Positions 1-9,371 are shown, counted from the first letter of the stretch. The stretch: DNA of 64,000 bases from M3007 sp964550795 (GCA_964550795.1 CAZKBH010000004.1:62001-126000); one strand, 5' to 3'. The notes: a model not told the origin generated them from the letters alone. Made by a program: numbers and translations.

Positions 1-1294
1 AGCGCCCTGTTTCAGCGTAAAATATGGTCTCCACCTCGGAGGACAACATGGGTTGGATGGCCTGGATATCCGTTCCGATGCCAAAAAGCCGTTCTACTTT
101 TTGGGCCTGGATGGTTTCGGCCACGGCCTTCCAAAGCACCTCGCTGCGCTGTCCACTTTGCAAAATATCAGATAAAATAAGGGTCAGTTTACCTTTTCCT
201 GCTTGTTGCCGGGCAAATTGCAAGGCCAACCGCAGCGAAGCCAGGTCGTTGCTATAAGCATCATTGATGAGCGTGCAACCATGGACGGCAGCCTTTACTT
301 CGAGGCGCATTTCCACGGGTTCGAGGCGCTTCATGCGCCGTTCGATGGCTTCCTGCGGGATTCCAAGTAAAAGCATAACCGCCCAGCAATGGAGTGCGTT
401 TTCGATGCTGGCAGGGTCGGAAAAAGGAATGGAAATAGACCGAAGTTGGGGTTCGGGTTTATCCTCGGCGGATGGGGGCAGCGCGGCGGGATTCGATACA
501 ATCGCCTGAATCTCCACGCCGCCTGAGGGTGTTTTGTCCATTTTTTGGACTTGTAAATCAGCCGCTTCCCCGTTTTTTGACCAGGTAAACAAACGAGTTT
601 TGCTTGAAGGGGGAGCGAATTGCGCTTCGCAAACCAAGGTTTCGGCGTGCGCGAATAGCTGCATTTTTTCCGCCAGCTTTTCGGCATCGGATGCAAAACC
701 TTCCTGATGTGCCGGGCCAAGGTTGGTGAACACACCGATGTTGGGGCGAATAATTTTTTCCAAACGCACCATTTCGCCGGTTCGTGAAATGCCCGCCTCG
801 AAGATACCAAGGGTATTACGCGCCTGGATTTGCCAAACGGAAAGTGGGACACCTATTTGTGAATTGTAACTTTTTGGACTGCGCACGAGGTCGAAATCCG
901 GCGAAAGCAGTTGCGCGAGCCATTCCTTCACCACTGTTTTCCCGTTGCTTCCCGTGATGCCGATGACCGGAATTTGAAATCTGGAACGATGATACGCCGC
1001 AAGTTTTTGGAGTGCGTCGAGGGTGTTTTCCACCTTCAGCACATTGGCTTCGGGCATTTTTTTGGTGTCAACGGATTGGCTTACAACGAATTGTCGAACA
1101 CCCTGCGCGTACAAATCGGGCAAAAAACGGTGTCCGTCGCGGTGTTTACCTGGCAGGGCAAAAAACAGGGAAGTTGCAGGATTGATGGTCGAGCGGCTGT
1201 CGAACAGCAGATGCTCCACGGCCGCATCGGCTGCATTTTGTTGGAGCCACTCGGCCTGGAGAATGTCTTGAATAGAGGAGATCGTATAAATCAC
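1..1294 (-). CDS. murF: UDP-N-acetylmuramoyl-tripeptide--D-alanyl-D-alanine ligase (MurF), 3' end cut off
   Basis: MurF joins D-Ala-D-Ala to UDP-MurNAc-tripeptide in the cytoplasm, the last soluble step of peptidoglycan precursor synthesis. The 431 visible codons run open to the window edge. They contain the Mur ligase P-loop (ITGSNGKTVVKEW, near residue 112), the central-domain stretch GIFEAGISRTGEM, NLGPAHQEGF, and the C-terminal-domain signature INDAYSNDLASL. No ATG fits the N-terminus; I chose GTG at 1294-1292 because it precedes the conserved start (IYTISSIQDIL) and follows a TTTTTG box by only a few bases. In many Bacteroidota murF is fused to alanine racemase (about 820 residues); the window ends before that could be seen. 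It is divergent from tsaE with a short spacer. Confidence 0.9.
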   Translation of the reverse strand, partial: MIYTISSIQDILQAEWLQQNAADAAVEHLLFDSRSTINPATSLFFALPGKHRDGHRFLPDLYAQGVRQFVVSQSVDTKKMPEANVLKVENTLDALQKLAAYHRSRFQIPVIGITGSNGKTVVKEWLAQLLSPDFDLVRSPKSYNSQIGVPLSVWQIQARNTLGIFEAGISRTGEMVRLEKIIRPNIGVFTNLGPAHQEGFASDAEKLAEKMQLFAHAETLVCEAQFAPPSSKTRLFTWSKNGEAADLQVQKMDKTPSGGVEIQAIVSNPAALPPSAEDKPEPQLRSISIPFSDPASIENALHCWAVMLLLGIPQEAIERRMKRLEPVEMRLEVKAAVHGCTLINDAYSNDLASLRLALQFARQQAGKGKLTLILSDILQSGQRSEVLWKAVAETIQAQKVERLFGIGTDIQAIQPMLSSEVETIFYAETGR

Positions 1295-1366
1295 GCTGCA
1301 AAAATCGCACTTTACTTTTGCTTTTGCGGATTGTGTTTTGTTCCTCAAAATTTGCGACGAACCCAC

Positions 1367-1374
1367 TACTTTTG
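1367..1374 (+). promoter_or_regulatory. TAnnTTTG promoter element of tsaE
   Basis: TACTTTTG matches the Bacteroidota -7 element. It lies only 6 bases before the tsaE ATG, so the transcript would be almost leaderless. Confidence 0.6.
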
Positions 1375-1380
1375 CGCTCC

Positions 1381-1809
1381 ATGGAATGGACCGTATCTTC
1401 TTTGGATGAACTTACCGCGTTGGTACCACAGTTACGCGCTGCGCTGGGTACTCGTCGGAAAATTGCGCTTTATGGCGAAATGGGCGCAGGCAAAACCACG
1501 CTGGTAAAGGCCATTTGCCAACAACTGGGTGTGCGCGAAAACACCGCCAGTCCCACCTTTTCGCTTGTAAATCAATACAGTTACCCCAATGCTGACGGCA
1601 CAATGAACCTTTTTCATCACCTGGATCTTTACCGTTTAAACAGCCCGCAAGAGGCTTTTGACATTGGTTTGGACGATTTGCTGCACGATTCTTGGTATTG
1701 TGTAATTGAATGGCCGCAAGTAGCCGAACATTTATACCCGAGCGACATGGCGCGATTGGAGATTGAAATCACTGGAGAAACGAAGCGTTTGATCCGGCTG
1801 AATGCGTGA
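1381..1809 (+). CDS. tsaE: tRNA threonylcarbamoyladenosine biosynthesis ATPase TsaE
   Basis: TsaE is the small P-loop ATPase that works with TsaB and TsaD to make the t6A modification at A37 of ANN-decoding tRNAs. The 142-residue protein has the Walker A motif GEMGAGKTTL (about residue 33), the family motif SPTFSLVNQY, HLDLYRL, and the C-terminal IEWPQ, all typical of the family in order and length. An upstream in-frame extension exists, but the ATG at 1381 sits right after a TAnnTTTG box and gives the usual N-terminus. The partner gene tsaB is also in this window, at 41970. Divergent from murF. Confidence 0.93.
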   Translation: MEWTVSSLDELTALVPQLRAALGTRRKIALYGEMGAGKTTLVKAICQQLGVRENTASPTFSLVNQYSYPNADGTMNLFHHLDLYRLNSPQEAFDIGLDDLLHDSWYCVIEWPQVAEHLYPSDMARLEIEITGETKRLIRLNA

Positions 1810-1828
1810 GCTATGAGATGATTCGGGG

Positions 1829-1845
1829 TGCGACTTGAAGTCGCA
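1829..1845. repeat. 17-nt palindrome, GACTTgAAGTC core
   Basis: TGCGACTT and AAGTCGCA are perfect complements around one G. It lies just after tsaE and before the dehydrogenase promoter. The GACTnnAGTC core is shared with palindromes at 27260 and 54851. Confidence 0.6.
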
Positions 1846-1902
1846 TACCGATTTCTTCCAAGGCGACTTTGAAAATGTTAAAAAATTGGTACTTCCTTTC
1901 GC

Positions 1903-1910
1903 TACTTTTG
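1903..1910 (+). promoter_or_regulatory. TAnnTTTG promoter element of the dehydrogenase gene
   Basis: TACTTTTG, about 42 bases before the ATG at 1953. Confidence 0.6.
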
Positions 1911-1952
1911 CGCCGCATTTTGCGCTAATCAAATTTACACCACACATATTTT

Positions 1953-3188
1953 ATGGAAAGCCTCCTAGAAAGGTACAAGGAGAAAAAGCCCGAAATCATT
2001 TTTGAATGGCACGATGAAGAGACTGGAGCGGAAGGTTGGATAGTCATCAATTCGCTGCGCAATGGCGCGGCTGGCGGTGGCACCCGGATGCGCAAGGGCC
2101 TCACTTGTGAAGAAGTTATTTCGCTGGCCAAAGTAATGGAAATCAAGTTCAGCGTATGTGGTCCGGCCATCGGTGGTGCTAAAAGTGGCATCAACTTCGA
2201 TCCTTCCGACCCGAGGCGTTTGGAAGTTTTGGCCCGCTGGTATCGTGCGGCCCTACCCATTTTGAAAAATTATTATGGTACTGGCGGGGATTTGAATGTG
2301 GACGAAATCAAAGACGTAGTGCCAATTACGGAGGCACTCGGCCTTTGGCATCCACAGGAAGGCATTGTGCGTGGCCACTTTAAACCCAGCGAGGGACAAC
2401 AAATAAATATTATTGGTCAGCTTCGCTATGGTTGCACCAAAATTGTGGAAGACCCGGCCTTCGTACCCGAAGGTGGTCAGCACAAATACGCCGTGGCCGA
2501 TTTGATTACGGGCTATGGCGTCGCAGAGTCTGTGCGGCATTTCTACGATATTTTTCACCAAAGTTCGGTATCCGGGAAAACGGCCATTATTCAGGGCTGG
2601 GGCAACGTAGCCTCTGCGGCGGCTTGTTATTTGGCCAATGAAGGGGTTAAAATTATAGGGGTAATTGACCGCGATGGCGGTTTACTTGCACCCGAGGGGC
2701 TTAGTTTGGATGCGGTAAAACAGCTTTTCAACGAAAAAGTTAATAATAAAATTACCAGCGATAAACTCTTGTCTTTCAACGAGGTAAATGAGAAAATCTG
2801 GAAAATGGGTGCCGATATTTTTATCCCCGGCGCAGCTTCCAAACTCGTGACCAGCGCTCAGGTAGATTCATTGTTGGAGGGCGGTGTGGAAGTCATCGCC
2901 TGCGGTGCCAATGTGCCGTTTGTGGACGATCAGGTGTTCTTCGGTCCCACGGCGCGTTTTGCGGATGAGCAAACAGCGGTAATACCGGATTTCATCGCAA
3001 ACTGCGGCATGGCACGTGTTTTTGCATACCTGATGCAGCCCGATGCCGTCATGACAGACCAGGCAATTTTCTCCGACACGTCCTCCACAATACGCACCGC
3101 ATTGGAAGAAGTAAGAAAAAATAATGATTTACCCCGAAAAATATCCACCACCGCTCTATTTTTGGCCCTGAAAAAGTTGGGCAACTAA
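1953..3188 (+). CDS. Glu/Leu/Phe/Val (ELFV) family amino-acid dehydrogenase
   Basis: An NAD(P)-dependent oxidative deaminase of the ELFV family; glutamate is the likeliest substrate but the sequence does not settle it. The 411 residues show the N-terminal substrate domain with GGGTRMRKG and the catalytic-lysine region GPAIGGAKSGI. TGGDLNVDE carries the catalytic aspartate. The Rossmann domain begins at AIIQGWGNVAS (about residue 210), followed by VIDRDGG, and PDFIANCGM lies near the C-terminus. The protein is somewhat shorter than hexameric GdhA (about 450). It is transcribed alone from a TAnnTTTG promoter about 40 bases upstream. No tight operon partner. Confidence 0.88.
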   Translation: MESLLERYKEKKPEIIFEWHDEETGAEGWIVINSLRNGAAGGGTRMRKGLTCEEVISLAKVMEIKFSVCGPAIGGAKSGINFDPSDPRRLEVLARWYRAALPILKNYYGTGGDLNVDEIKDVVPITEALGLWHPQEGIVRGHFKPSEGQQINIIGQLRYGCTKIVEDPAFVPEGGQHKYAVADLITGYGVAESVRHFYDIFHQSSVSGKTAIIQGWGNVASAAACYLANEGVKIIGVIDRDGGLLAPEGLSLDAVKQLFNEKVNNKITSDKLLSFNEVNEKIWKMGADIFIPGAASKLVTSAQVDSLLEGGVEVIACGANVPFVDDQVFFGPTARFADEQTAVIPDFIANCGMARVFAYLMQPDAVMTDQAIFSDTSSTIRTALEEVRKNNDLPRKISTTALFLALKKLGN

Positions 3189-3220
3189 ATAATTTTCCGA
3201 TTATTGCCCTGTTTTTCCAA

Positions 3221-3228
3221 TACATTTG
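3221..3228 (+). promoter_or_regulatory. TAnnTTTG promoter element of the OmpA-family gene
   Basis: TACATTTG about 90 bases before the ATG at 3319. Confidence 0.5.
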
Positions 3229-3318
3229 CAATAATCCACGCTTTCGAAGATTTACGCCCCTTAAACTAGGACACTAACAAAACTGTAACATTCATTTCAT
3301 TAAAAATTCAGCAACCTT

Positions 3319-4743
3319 ATGACGGTTCGGAAATTAACATTTACGCTCCTTTTGACCTTTTTTGGACTGGGTTTGGCTGCTCAAGAAGCAGGCTCTACCT
3401 ATCGTTCATTCACTCCTGCCGACCAGTGGGAAATTGGCGTTGATCTCGGTACACCGATGATCCTCGGCGATATTGATGCAAAATTCCCTGGCTTTGGCGG
3501 TGGCCTCCACGTCCGCAAATCACTCGGCCACGTTTTTTCGGTCCGTGTAAGTGGTATGTACGCTGCAATGGAGAACGAAAACTCCGGTGCCAACGGCGCA
3601 ACTTCAGAAACCAACTGGTTCTCTGGTAGCGGTCAGTTGGTGATGACTGTAAACAACCTCCGTTTCGACAAGCCTTACCGCAAAGTAGGCCTCAACGTAT
3701 TCGGCGGCTTGGGCTATTCTTCTTTTGATGTAGCGTCTAACGGTGCTGCTGATTCAGAAAAATACGGTGGCGCAACAGTAGAAGTAGGCGCAGGCCTGGC
3801 TTTCCGTTTCAGCTCGAAATTCAACCTCGGTCTGGAGTACACTGTAGCACAAGTACTTGGCTCTGATGGCGATTTGCTTGACGGCGACAACAACTCCACC
3901 TACCGCGATGCTTTACACTGGCCACACCTTTCCTTGAACTTCAACATCGGCGGCAAGGACAAAGCCGGCAACAAAAAAGTAGAGCCACTTTATTGGGTAA
4001 ACCCAATGGAATCGGCTGGCAACGCAATTTCTGAACTCGAAAAGCGCCCAATCTACGACCCAACCGACACGGATGGCGACGGTATCATTGACGCTATTGA
4101 CGCTGAAATAAACAGCCCTGCTGGTGCACGCGTTGACACAAGAGGGGTTACCCTTGATTCTGACGGCGACAAAGTGCCTGACTACATGGACAAAGAGCCA
4201 CACTCTCCTCCAGGCTTTACTGTGAACAAAGACGGCGTAGCACAAGTGCCAAAACCAATCACAGAGGCTGACGTAAACCGCATCGTTGACGCAAAAATCG
4301 CGGCCATCAAGATTCCAGAACCAATGCCTGCAAACTGGTTCCTTCCAATGGTTAACTTTGGCGACAACCGCTACGACGTACGTTTCAGCGAATACGAAAA
4401 TCTTTACCAAGTGGCTAGCGTGTTGAAAAGCAACCCAAGCCTCAAAGTAGTAGCAGTAGGTCACACCGATGCTCGTGGGTCAGAAGGCTACAATGCAGTT
4501 CTTTCCTACAACCGTGCAAAAGCGGCCATCGAAATCCTCGTGTCTGAGTACGGTATATCTCGCGACCGCTTGATCCTTAACTGGGCTGGCAAAACGAGTG
4601 CGCTTGTTCCACAGAAAGGCTCCAGCGTTATCAACCGCCGCGTGGAATTCCGCGTTGCTAAAGGCGAAACCGAAATGGCTCGCCCAGAAGGCAAAGAAGC
4701 TGGCAAAGGCAGCTTCAAAGGCAACAAAGACGCTGGCTATTAA
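3319..4743 (+). CDS. OmpA-family outer-membrane protein with calcium-binding thrombospondin type 3 repeats
   Basis: Outer-membrane protein that tethers the envelope to peptidoglycan. Residues 1-21 form a signal peptide ending at GLAAQ. Residues about 30-215 read as an eight-stranded barrel with alternating aromatic and glycine strands. A linker carries two aspartate-rich TSP3 motifs (TDTDGDGIIDAID, DSDGDKVPDYMD), which bind calcium in this family. Residues about 330-455 are an OmpA C-terminal domain with VVAVGHTDARGSEGYN and NRRVEFRV, the peptidoglycan-binding signature. It ends with a short basic tail. Codon use is biased and even, as expected of a highly expressed gene. A strong intrinsic terminator follows. 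Confidence 0.93.
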   Translation: MTVRKLTFTLLLTFFGLGLAAQEAGSTYRSFTPADQWEIGVDLGTPMILGDIDAKFPGFGGGLHVRKSLGHVFSVRVSGMYAAMENENSGANGATSETNWFSGSGQLVMTVNNLRFDKPYRKVGLNVFGGLGYSSFDVASNGAADSEKYGGATVEVGAGLAFRFSSKFNLGLEYTVAQVLGSDGDLLDGDNNSTYRDALHWPHLSLNFNIGGKDKAGNKKVEPLYWVNPMESAGNAISELEKRPIYDPTDTDGDGIIDAIDAEINSPAGARVDTRGVTLDSDGDKVPDYMDKEPHSPPGFTVNKDGVAQVPKPITEADVNRIVDAKIAAIKIPEPMPANWFLPMVNFGDNRYDVRFSEYENLYQVASVLKSNPSLKVVAVGHTDARGSEGYNAVLSYNRAKAAIEILVSEYGISRDRLILNWAGKTSALVPQKGSSVINRRVEFRVAKGETEMARPEGKEAGKGSFKGNKDAGY

Positions 4744-4766
4744 TCAATAGTCCAACTTGTCATACG

Positions 4767-4804
4767 ATGGGCAATCTCCGACTTTGGGGGTTGCCCATTT
4801 TTTA
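4767..4804 (+). terminator. Intrinsic terminator of the OmpA-family gene
   Basis: Perfect 8-bp stem (ATGGGCAA / TTGCCCAT) with a 16-nt loop followed by a run of T, 23 bases after the stop codon. Confidence 0.8.
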
Positions 4805-4905
4805 TGCCCTTAAAGAGGAGGGGTATTCTAGATATGTAAAGTTCAATTGTTACGCTACCTCAAACGGTTTGTGAAAGATTGGGGCACATTGCATTACTAC
4901 GCCGC

Positions 4906-4913
4906 TACCTTTG
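4906..4913 (+). promoter_or_regulatory. TAnnTTTG promoter element of the DUF3108 gene
   Basis: TACCTTTG, about 85 bases before the ATG at 4998. Confidence 0.5.
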
Positions 4914-4997
4914 TGTTGTGGATAATAAACCTGATTTTTCCCGCGTTGGTGGGTACTTTTTCAATTCTTTTCGTCAACATCACCAAAACGTTTGCAC

Positions 4998-5846
4998 ATG
5001 AAAACCAGCATGCTTAAAAATTCAACTTTTGGGTTGTACACGGCACTTTTTATAACCTTCCTGATGGGTAATTCCCCTCAGCAAAACGTGGCACAAGCCC
5101 CGCTTGCCGAGCCTTCCGATAATATGGCATTCCAACATGGGGAACGCCTAACCTATAAAATTTACTACAACCTAAACTTCATTTGGGTGCCAGCCGGCGA
5201 GGTTACTTTCCGGATGTTTGATGAAGGCACCCAATATCACTACCAAGCCAAAGGCGAAACCTACGATTCTTATGAGTGGTTCTTCGTCGCCAAAGATGAG
5301 TATGATTCCTGGGTGGATAAAAAAACCCTCCTGCCCAACTATTCCGAACGCAGCGTGAACGAGGGCAATTACCATATTTTTGAAAAAATTTCCTTTAATC
5401 AGGCCGACAAAAAAATGACGGTTTGGCGCTCGCCCAAACGGGGTGAAAAGGAAGAGAAAACGGAACATCCCGTTCAGGCAAGTTGCCACGACATACTTTC
5501 TACGCTCTACAACCTGCGCAACGTAGATTTTGCCAGCCAAAATCCAGGCTACACGGTGCCTTTTCGAGTGTTTATGGATAAGGAAGAGTATCCCCTTACC
5601 ATGAATTATTTGGGCAAAGAATCCAATAAGAAGGTGTACAAAATGGGGCGCTATAAAACGCTCAAATTCCAACCACAGGTCATTGCGGGCAACGTCTTTA
5701 GAGAAGATGCCAAAATGACCGTTTGGGTATCCGATGATGCCAATAGAATCCCCCTCATGATTGATTCGCCTGTGTCTGTGGGTTCTGTGAAAATGGTTTT
5801 AAAGGAGTATTGGGGTCTGAAGCACCCTTTTGAGGCAAAGAATTAG
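4998..5846 (+). CDS. DUF3108-family exported protein
   Basis: 282 residues of the DUF3108 family, proteins of unknown function predicted to sit in the periplasm or outer membrane as beta-rich folds. An N-terminal hydrophobic signal (LYTALFITFLMG) is followed by family signatures: FQHGERLTYKIYYN, WVPAGEVTFRM, and near the C-terminus DDANRIPLMIDSPVSVGSVK. I chose the ATG at 4998 over an in-frame TTG six bases earlier. It stands alone between the OmpA gene and the AAA-like gene. The function of the family is not established. Confidence 0.82.
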   Translation: MKTSMLKNSTFGLYTALFITFLMGNSPQQNVAQAPLAEPSDNMAFQHGERLTYKIYYNLNFIWVPAGEVTFRMFDEGTQYHYQAKGETYDSYEWFFVAKDEYDSWVDKKTLLPNYSERSVNEGNYHIFEKISFNQADKKMTVWRSPKRGEKEEKTEHPVQASCHDILSTLYNLRNVDFASQNPGYTVPFRVFMDKEEYPLTMNYLGKESNKKVYKMGRYKTLKFQPQVIAGNVFREDAKMTVWVSDDANRIPLMIDSPVSVGSVKMVLKEYWGLKHPFEAKN

Positions 5847-5905
5847 GCAGGGATGACACCTAGGCGACATTTTAACCTACCTTCGCCTCCCTAAACCGTA
5901 ATCAT

Positions 5906-7525
5906 TTGGCTTCCCGTTCCTCGCTCAACCGCCTACTTGTATCAGCGGCCTTTGTGGCTGTTGTGCTACTTTTTTGGCAAGGTTCGCGCAACCGCCCGGA
6001 TCCCCTTTGGGCCGAATCGGGCACCTTGGTTCGCCAACCTGCCACGCTTATTGCCGAGGTGCCAGACTCCCTGCAACTGCTTTATTGTCAGATACATAGG
6101 CAAACTTTTGTGCCTGGCGACAGTACCGCTTTTCGGCTCGCCATGCAGCCCTCCCCTACCAATATTGAGTGGAGTTCATTCCAAAAACTCACCCTGGCCG
6201 CCGCCAACGCAGCCTCCCGCCGAATTGTTATTTCCGGTGTTACAGGGGTAGGATCTACCAAACAGGGAAAACGGGTAGCAAATCTGCTGGCAGGGAGCTG
6301 TGATCGCGTATTGCAAATTGACTGTGCACCGGCCTTTGATGTAGAATACCATAAAAAATACATCGGACAGGAAGACGAAAAAGGGAAGTTTTATCCTGGA
6401 GAACTGCTGTATTTTTGGGAACGCTGCAAGCAAAATCCAAGCCAGCGGTTCGTCGTCGTATTTGACAATTTTGATAAAATCAATCCCGAAACATTTTTCG
6501 GACCAGCCATGTGGGAAGCACTCAGCTCTAAAAAACCCGTGGCTGAGGTAGGTGGTAAACAAGTGGATCTCCCCGCAAACTGTTATCTCATGTCCATTAC
6601 CCATTATGGACCCGGCTCTTTTGTAGAGTTCAACGGAGAACATTTTAAGCGTTTGGGCGACCGATTTTTGGTGGAAATCAGTCCTCGTGATTTGGTCGCC
6701 TGGTTGCATGAAGAAAAAAGATCCGAAGAGGATCCCAGCAAACTGGCAGCCCTTCGGGACACCGCACAAATGCACCGGTTCCTGTTTTGTTTCATGAAAA
6801 CCAACCAACTGCTGCGTCGGAAATATACAGACGGCCACCAGATGGGACAAGGCTCCAATATTCGCCCTTTGTATCGCGACGAAGATCGGGGAAAGTACAA
6901 AATGGCAGTGATGAGTCATATAAACGCCCTGAAACCTCAAAATTCGCTCCGGGAAAAAGATTTCCATCCCATGGAATATACGCTCCAGCATGAGGGCATG
7001 GAGGCGGAGTCCAGCTTTTTCGCGAAGCTCATCGAAATGCTACATGAAACTGGTTATTTTGTGGAGATCACCATGGTGGGTACTACGGCACTGCTCACGG
7101 CATTAGTAGGATATTTGGTTTTTCGCCGCCGCGAACAATTGATCCGCCAGTACGGAGTCAGGGCACGGCAAGTTTTTTTAAGCTTCGAGAATCAGCAGAT
7201 TAGCGCAGAAGCAGCCTCCCGGCGACTGGAGGAAATTAAAAGGGAAGTAGATGATTTGGTGCTTCGTCGGAAACTTGGCTACACGGAGGGACTCTATTTT
7301 TTGGCGTTTATTGAAGACATGGTGAAACGTATTGAGTTTGCCCGAAGCATCAGCGAGAATTTTCTGGAACTCTTCGGCGCGTTCATGGAAGACGATGTCC
7401 TTACTGAAGGCGAGTACATCAAACTCAAGCAATTCCTGCTCTCCATGCGCCATAAAATCCCGGTTGAAGTGTACGAACAATTTAGTCAAAAAGTAGAAAG
7501 TACCTACACAGCGAGTCGAAATTAG
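5906..7525 (+). CDS. Membrane-anchored AAA+-like protein with degenerate Walker motifs
   Basis: I do not recognise a named family. Residues 9-25 are a hydrophobic anchor. Residues about 105-290 look like a ClpB/Torsin-type AAA+ module: a P-loop-like VISGVTGVGSTKQGK, then IDCAPAF, a Walker B-like VVVFDNFDKINPETF, and a sensor-1-like strand (CYLMSIT). The GK[ST] of Walker A is altered and the Walker B glutamate is replaced by Asn, so ATP hydrolysis is doubtful. A second membrane helix (ALLTALVGYLVF, about residue 400) is followed by a coiled-coil C-terminus rich in Arg, Glu and Lys. No ATG fits the N-terminus; TTG at 5906 is the only start that keeps the anchor. A subtilisin gene follows after 42 bases and is probably co-transcribed. 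Confidence 0.55.
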   Translation: MASRSSLNRLLVSAAFVAVVLLFWQGSRNRPDPLWAESGTLVRQPATLIAEVPDSLQLLYCQIHRQTFVPGDSTAFRLAMQPSPTNIEWSSFQKLTLAAANAASRRIVISGVTGVGSTKQGKRVANLLAGSCDRVLQIDCAPAFDVEYHKKYIGQEDEKGKFYPGELLYFWERCKQNPSQRFVVVFDNFDKINPETFFGPAMWEALSSKKPVAEVGGKQVDLPANCYLMSITHYGPGSFVEFNGEHFKRLGDRFLVEISPRDLVAWLHEEKRSEEDPSKLAALRDTAQMHRFLFCFMKTNQLLRRKYTDGHQMGQGSNIRPLYRDEDRGKYKMAVMSHINALKPQNSLREKDFHPMEYTLQHEGMEAESSFFAKLIEMLHETGYFVEITMVGTTALLTALVGYLVFRRREQLIRQYGVRARQVFLSFENQQISAEAASRRLEEIKREVDDLVLRRKLGYTEGLYFLAFIEDMVKRIEFARSISENFLELFGAFMEDDVLTEGEYIKLKQFLLSMRHKIPVEVYEQFSQKVESTYTASRN

Positions 7526-7567
7526 CGCTATTTTTACCCGCGTTTATAACCAAATTCGATCACAACC

Positions 7568-9208
7568 ATGTATAAAGTCAAATTCGGCGGAAAAAAGGGC
7601 AAATCCATCAACTTGGTAGAAAGCCCTGATATGGTGGCCATTCGGACCCGAAAAAATCATAAACTGGAAGATTTGGACATGACTTCGCGCACCCGCGATC
7701 TCATGGAAGGCAACACTGAGGTGGCAGAATTCCCGGAGGCCAGTGTCACCGTGCGACGGGTGTCCCCTGGCAGCAATGATCTTGGGCTTGAATCCACCTC
7801 CAGCCCTCGCGCACATCGGGATATGGCGCGTGCCTCGCTTAAACAAGAATCCGGAATTCGGTTTGCCGGGCGTGTTTTGCAGGACGCCGAAAGCGGGGAG
7901 GTGATGCTTTACACCGAGAATTTTTTTATCAAATTTCATGATTCTGTCAGTGAGGCTGACTGTTTAGCCGTCATTGAAAAACACCATCTGACGGTGAAAA
8001 ACAAACTTCCTTTTGCGGCCAATTCCTATTTTGCCTGTGCTGCGGAAGGCACTGGACTAGAGGTTTTTAGCATTGCTGAAGAAATTTTGAAAGAAAAAAA
8101 TGTCGAGTTCTGCCACCCGGAACTGGTGCAAGAGCGGCGTTTTAAAAGTCCCCCGCACCCCATGCAGTGGCATTTGGTCAAAACCAACATTAAGGGGAAA
8201 GAGGTTGATAATCACGTGAATATCGAGCAGGCCTGGAAAACTACCAAAGGCAAGGGCATCACCGTGGCGATTATTGACGACGGCGTTGACATCAATCACC
8301 CCGAATTTTCTGGCCGGGTGGTACATCCCTTTGATGCGACGGAAAACAATGAAAATCCCCGCCCTAAATTAGACGATGATTCGCACGGAACGCCCTGTGC
8401 GGGAATGGCCTGCGCCGCTGGACTGGAAAATGGCGCCAGTGGCACTGCACCAGAATCGAATTTAATGCCCATCCGTTTGAGGAGCGGTCTGGGAAGTATG
8501 GCCGAGGCCAACGCCTTTGCCTGGGCCGCAGACCATGGCGCGGATGTGATTTCTTGCTCTTGGGGACCTTCTGACGGTGATTGGTGGGATGCGGACGACC
8601 CGCTTCACACGCGCGTCACGGCCCTGCCTGACAGCACCCGACTGGCGATGCAATATGCCTTGAAAAAAGGGCGCGGCGGACTGGGTTGCGTGATCCTGTT
8701 TGCCGCAGGCAATGGCAATGAAAATGTGATGAACGACGGTTATTGTAGTTTTCCGGGCGTGATTTCGGTGGCGGCTTGCAATGATTCGGGCAAAAAAAGT
8801 GTGTACTCTGATTTTGGGAAAGCTATTTGGGCCTGTTTCCCCAGCAATGATTTTGGCTGGGACGCTTTTGAACATCCCGCACCAACCAGCGAAGGCCTGC
8901 GCACTACCGACCGCTTAGGTAAGCCTGGCTACCATGAAACAGACTACACCAATGCTTTTGGGGGCACCTCGGGCGCTTGTCCGGGAATGGCCGGGGTGGT
9001 CGCGCTGGTGTTGGCGGCCAATCCAAGCCTCAGCCAAAAAAGAGTGAAACAGCTCATCCGCCGATCCTGCATACGCATTGACCTCGCAGGCGGCAAGTAT
9101 GGCAAAAATGGTCATAGCATTTATTACGGTTACGGCCGCATTGACGCCGGCATTGCGGTAGAAAAAGCTAGAAAAGCGAAGAAGGTGGTGGCTAAAACGG
9201 GGAAGTGA
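7568..9208 (+). CDS. Subtilisin-like S8 serine protease without signal peptide
   Basis: 546-residue S8 peptidase with the full triad: Asp in AIIDDGVDINHPEF (about residue 239), His in DDSHGTPCAGM (about 276), and Ser in GGTSGACPGMAG (about 475), plus the oxyanion Asn region FAAGNGNEN. Residues about 95-190 resemble an I9-like/fervidolysin-type prodomain. There is no signal peptide, membrane helix or T9SS sorting domain, although subtilases are usually exported. Substrate is unknown. It lies 42 bases behind the membrane-anchored AAA-like gene on the same strand, suggesting the two work together, perhaps as a membrane-tethered regulator and a cytoplasmic protease. Confidence 0.9.
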   Translation: MYKVKFGGKKGKSINLVESPDMVAIRTRKNHKLEDLDMTSRTRDLMEGNTEVAEFPEASVTVRRVSPGSNDLGLESTSSPRAHRDMARASLKQESGIRFAGRVLQDAESGEVMLYTENFFIKFHDSVSEADCLAVIEKHHLTVKNKLPFAANSYFACAAEGTGLEVFSIAEEILKEKNVEFCHPELVQERRFKSPPHPMQWHLVKTNIKGKEVDNHVNIEQAWKTTKGKGITVAIIDDGVDINHPEFSGRVVHPFDATENNENPRPKLDDDSHGTPCAGMACAAGLENGASGTAPESNLMPIRLRSGLGSMAEANAFAWAADHGADVISCSWGPSDGDWWDADDPLHTRVTALPDSTRLAMQYALKKGRGGLGCVILFAAGNGNENVMNDGYCSFPGVISVAACNDSGKKSVYSDFGKAIWACFPSNDFGWDAFEHPAPTSEGLRTTDRLGKPGYHETDYTNAFGGTSGACPGMAGVVALVLAANPSLSQKRVKQLIRRSCIRIDLAGGKYGKNGHSIYYGYGRIDAGIAVEKARKAKKVVAKTGK

Positions 9209-9313
9209 TGGGTTGGGCTTGCGTGGGTCTTATGACTTGCGATATGTATAAAAGATGTTGATAATCAATACCCGCCACTCCAAAATCTGATAATTTTATC
9301 GGGTATGCACAAG

Positions 9314-9332
9314 GCTGGAGCCATGCTCCAGC
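9314..9332. repeat. Short palindrome GCTGGAGC-cat-GCTCCAGC
   Basis: Perfect 8-bp arms with a 3-nt loop, in the spacer between the converging protease and lptB genes. There is no T-run, so a terminator role is uncertain. Confidence 0.5.
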
Positions 9333-9371
9333 GTGTCCGTCTTACAAAATCAATCCATAATCCAGCCCAAA

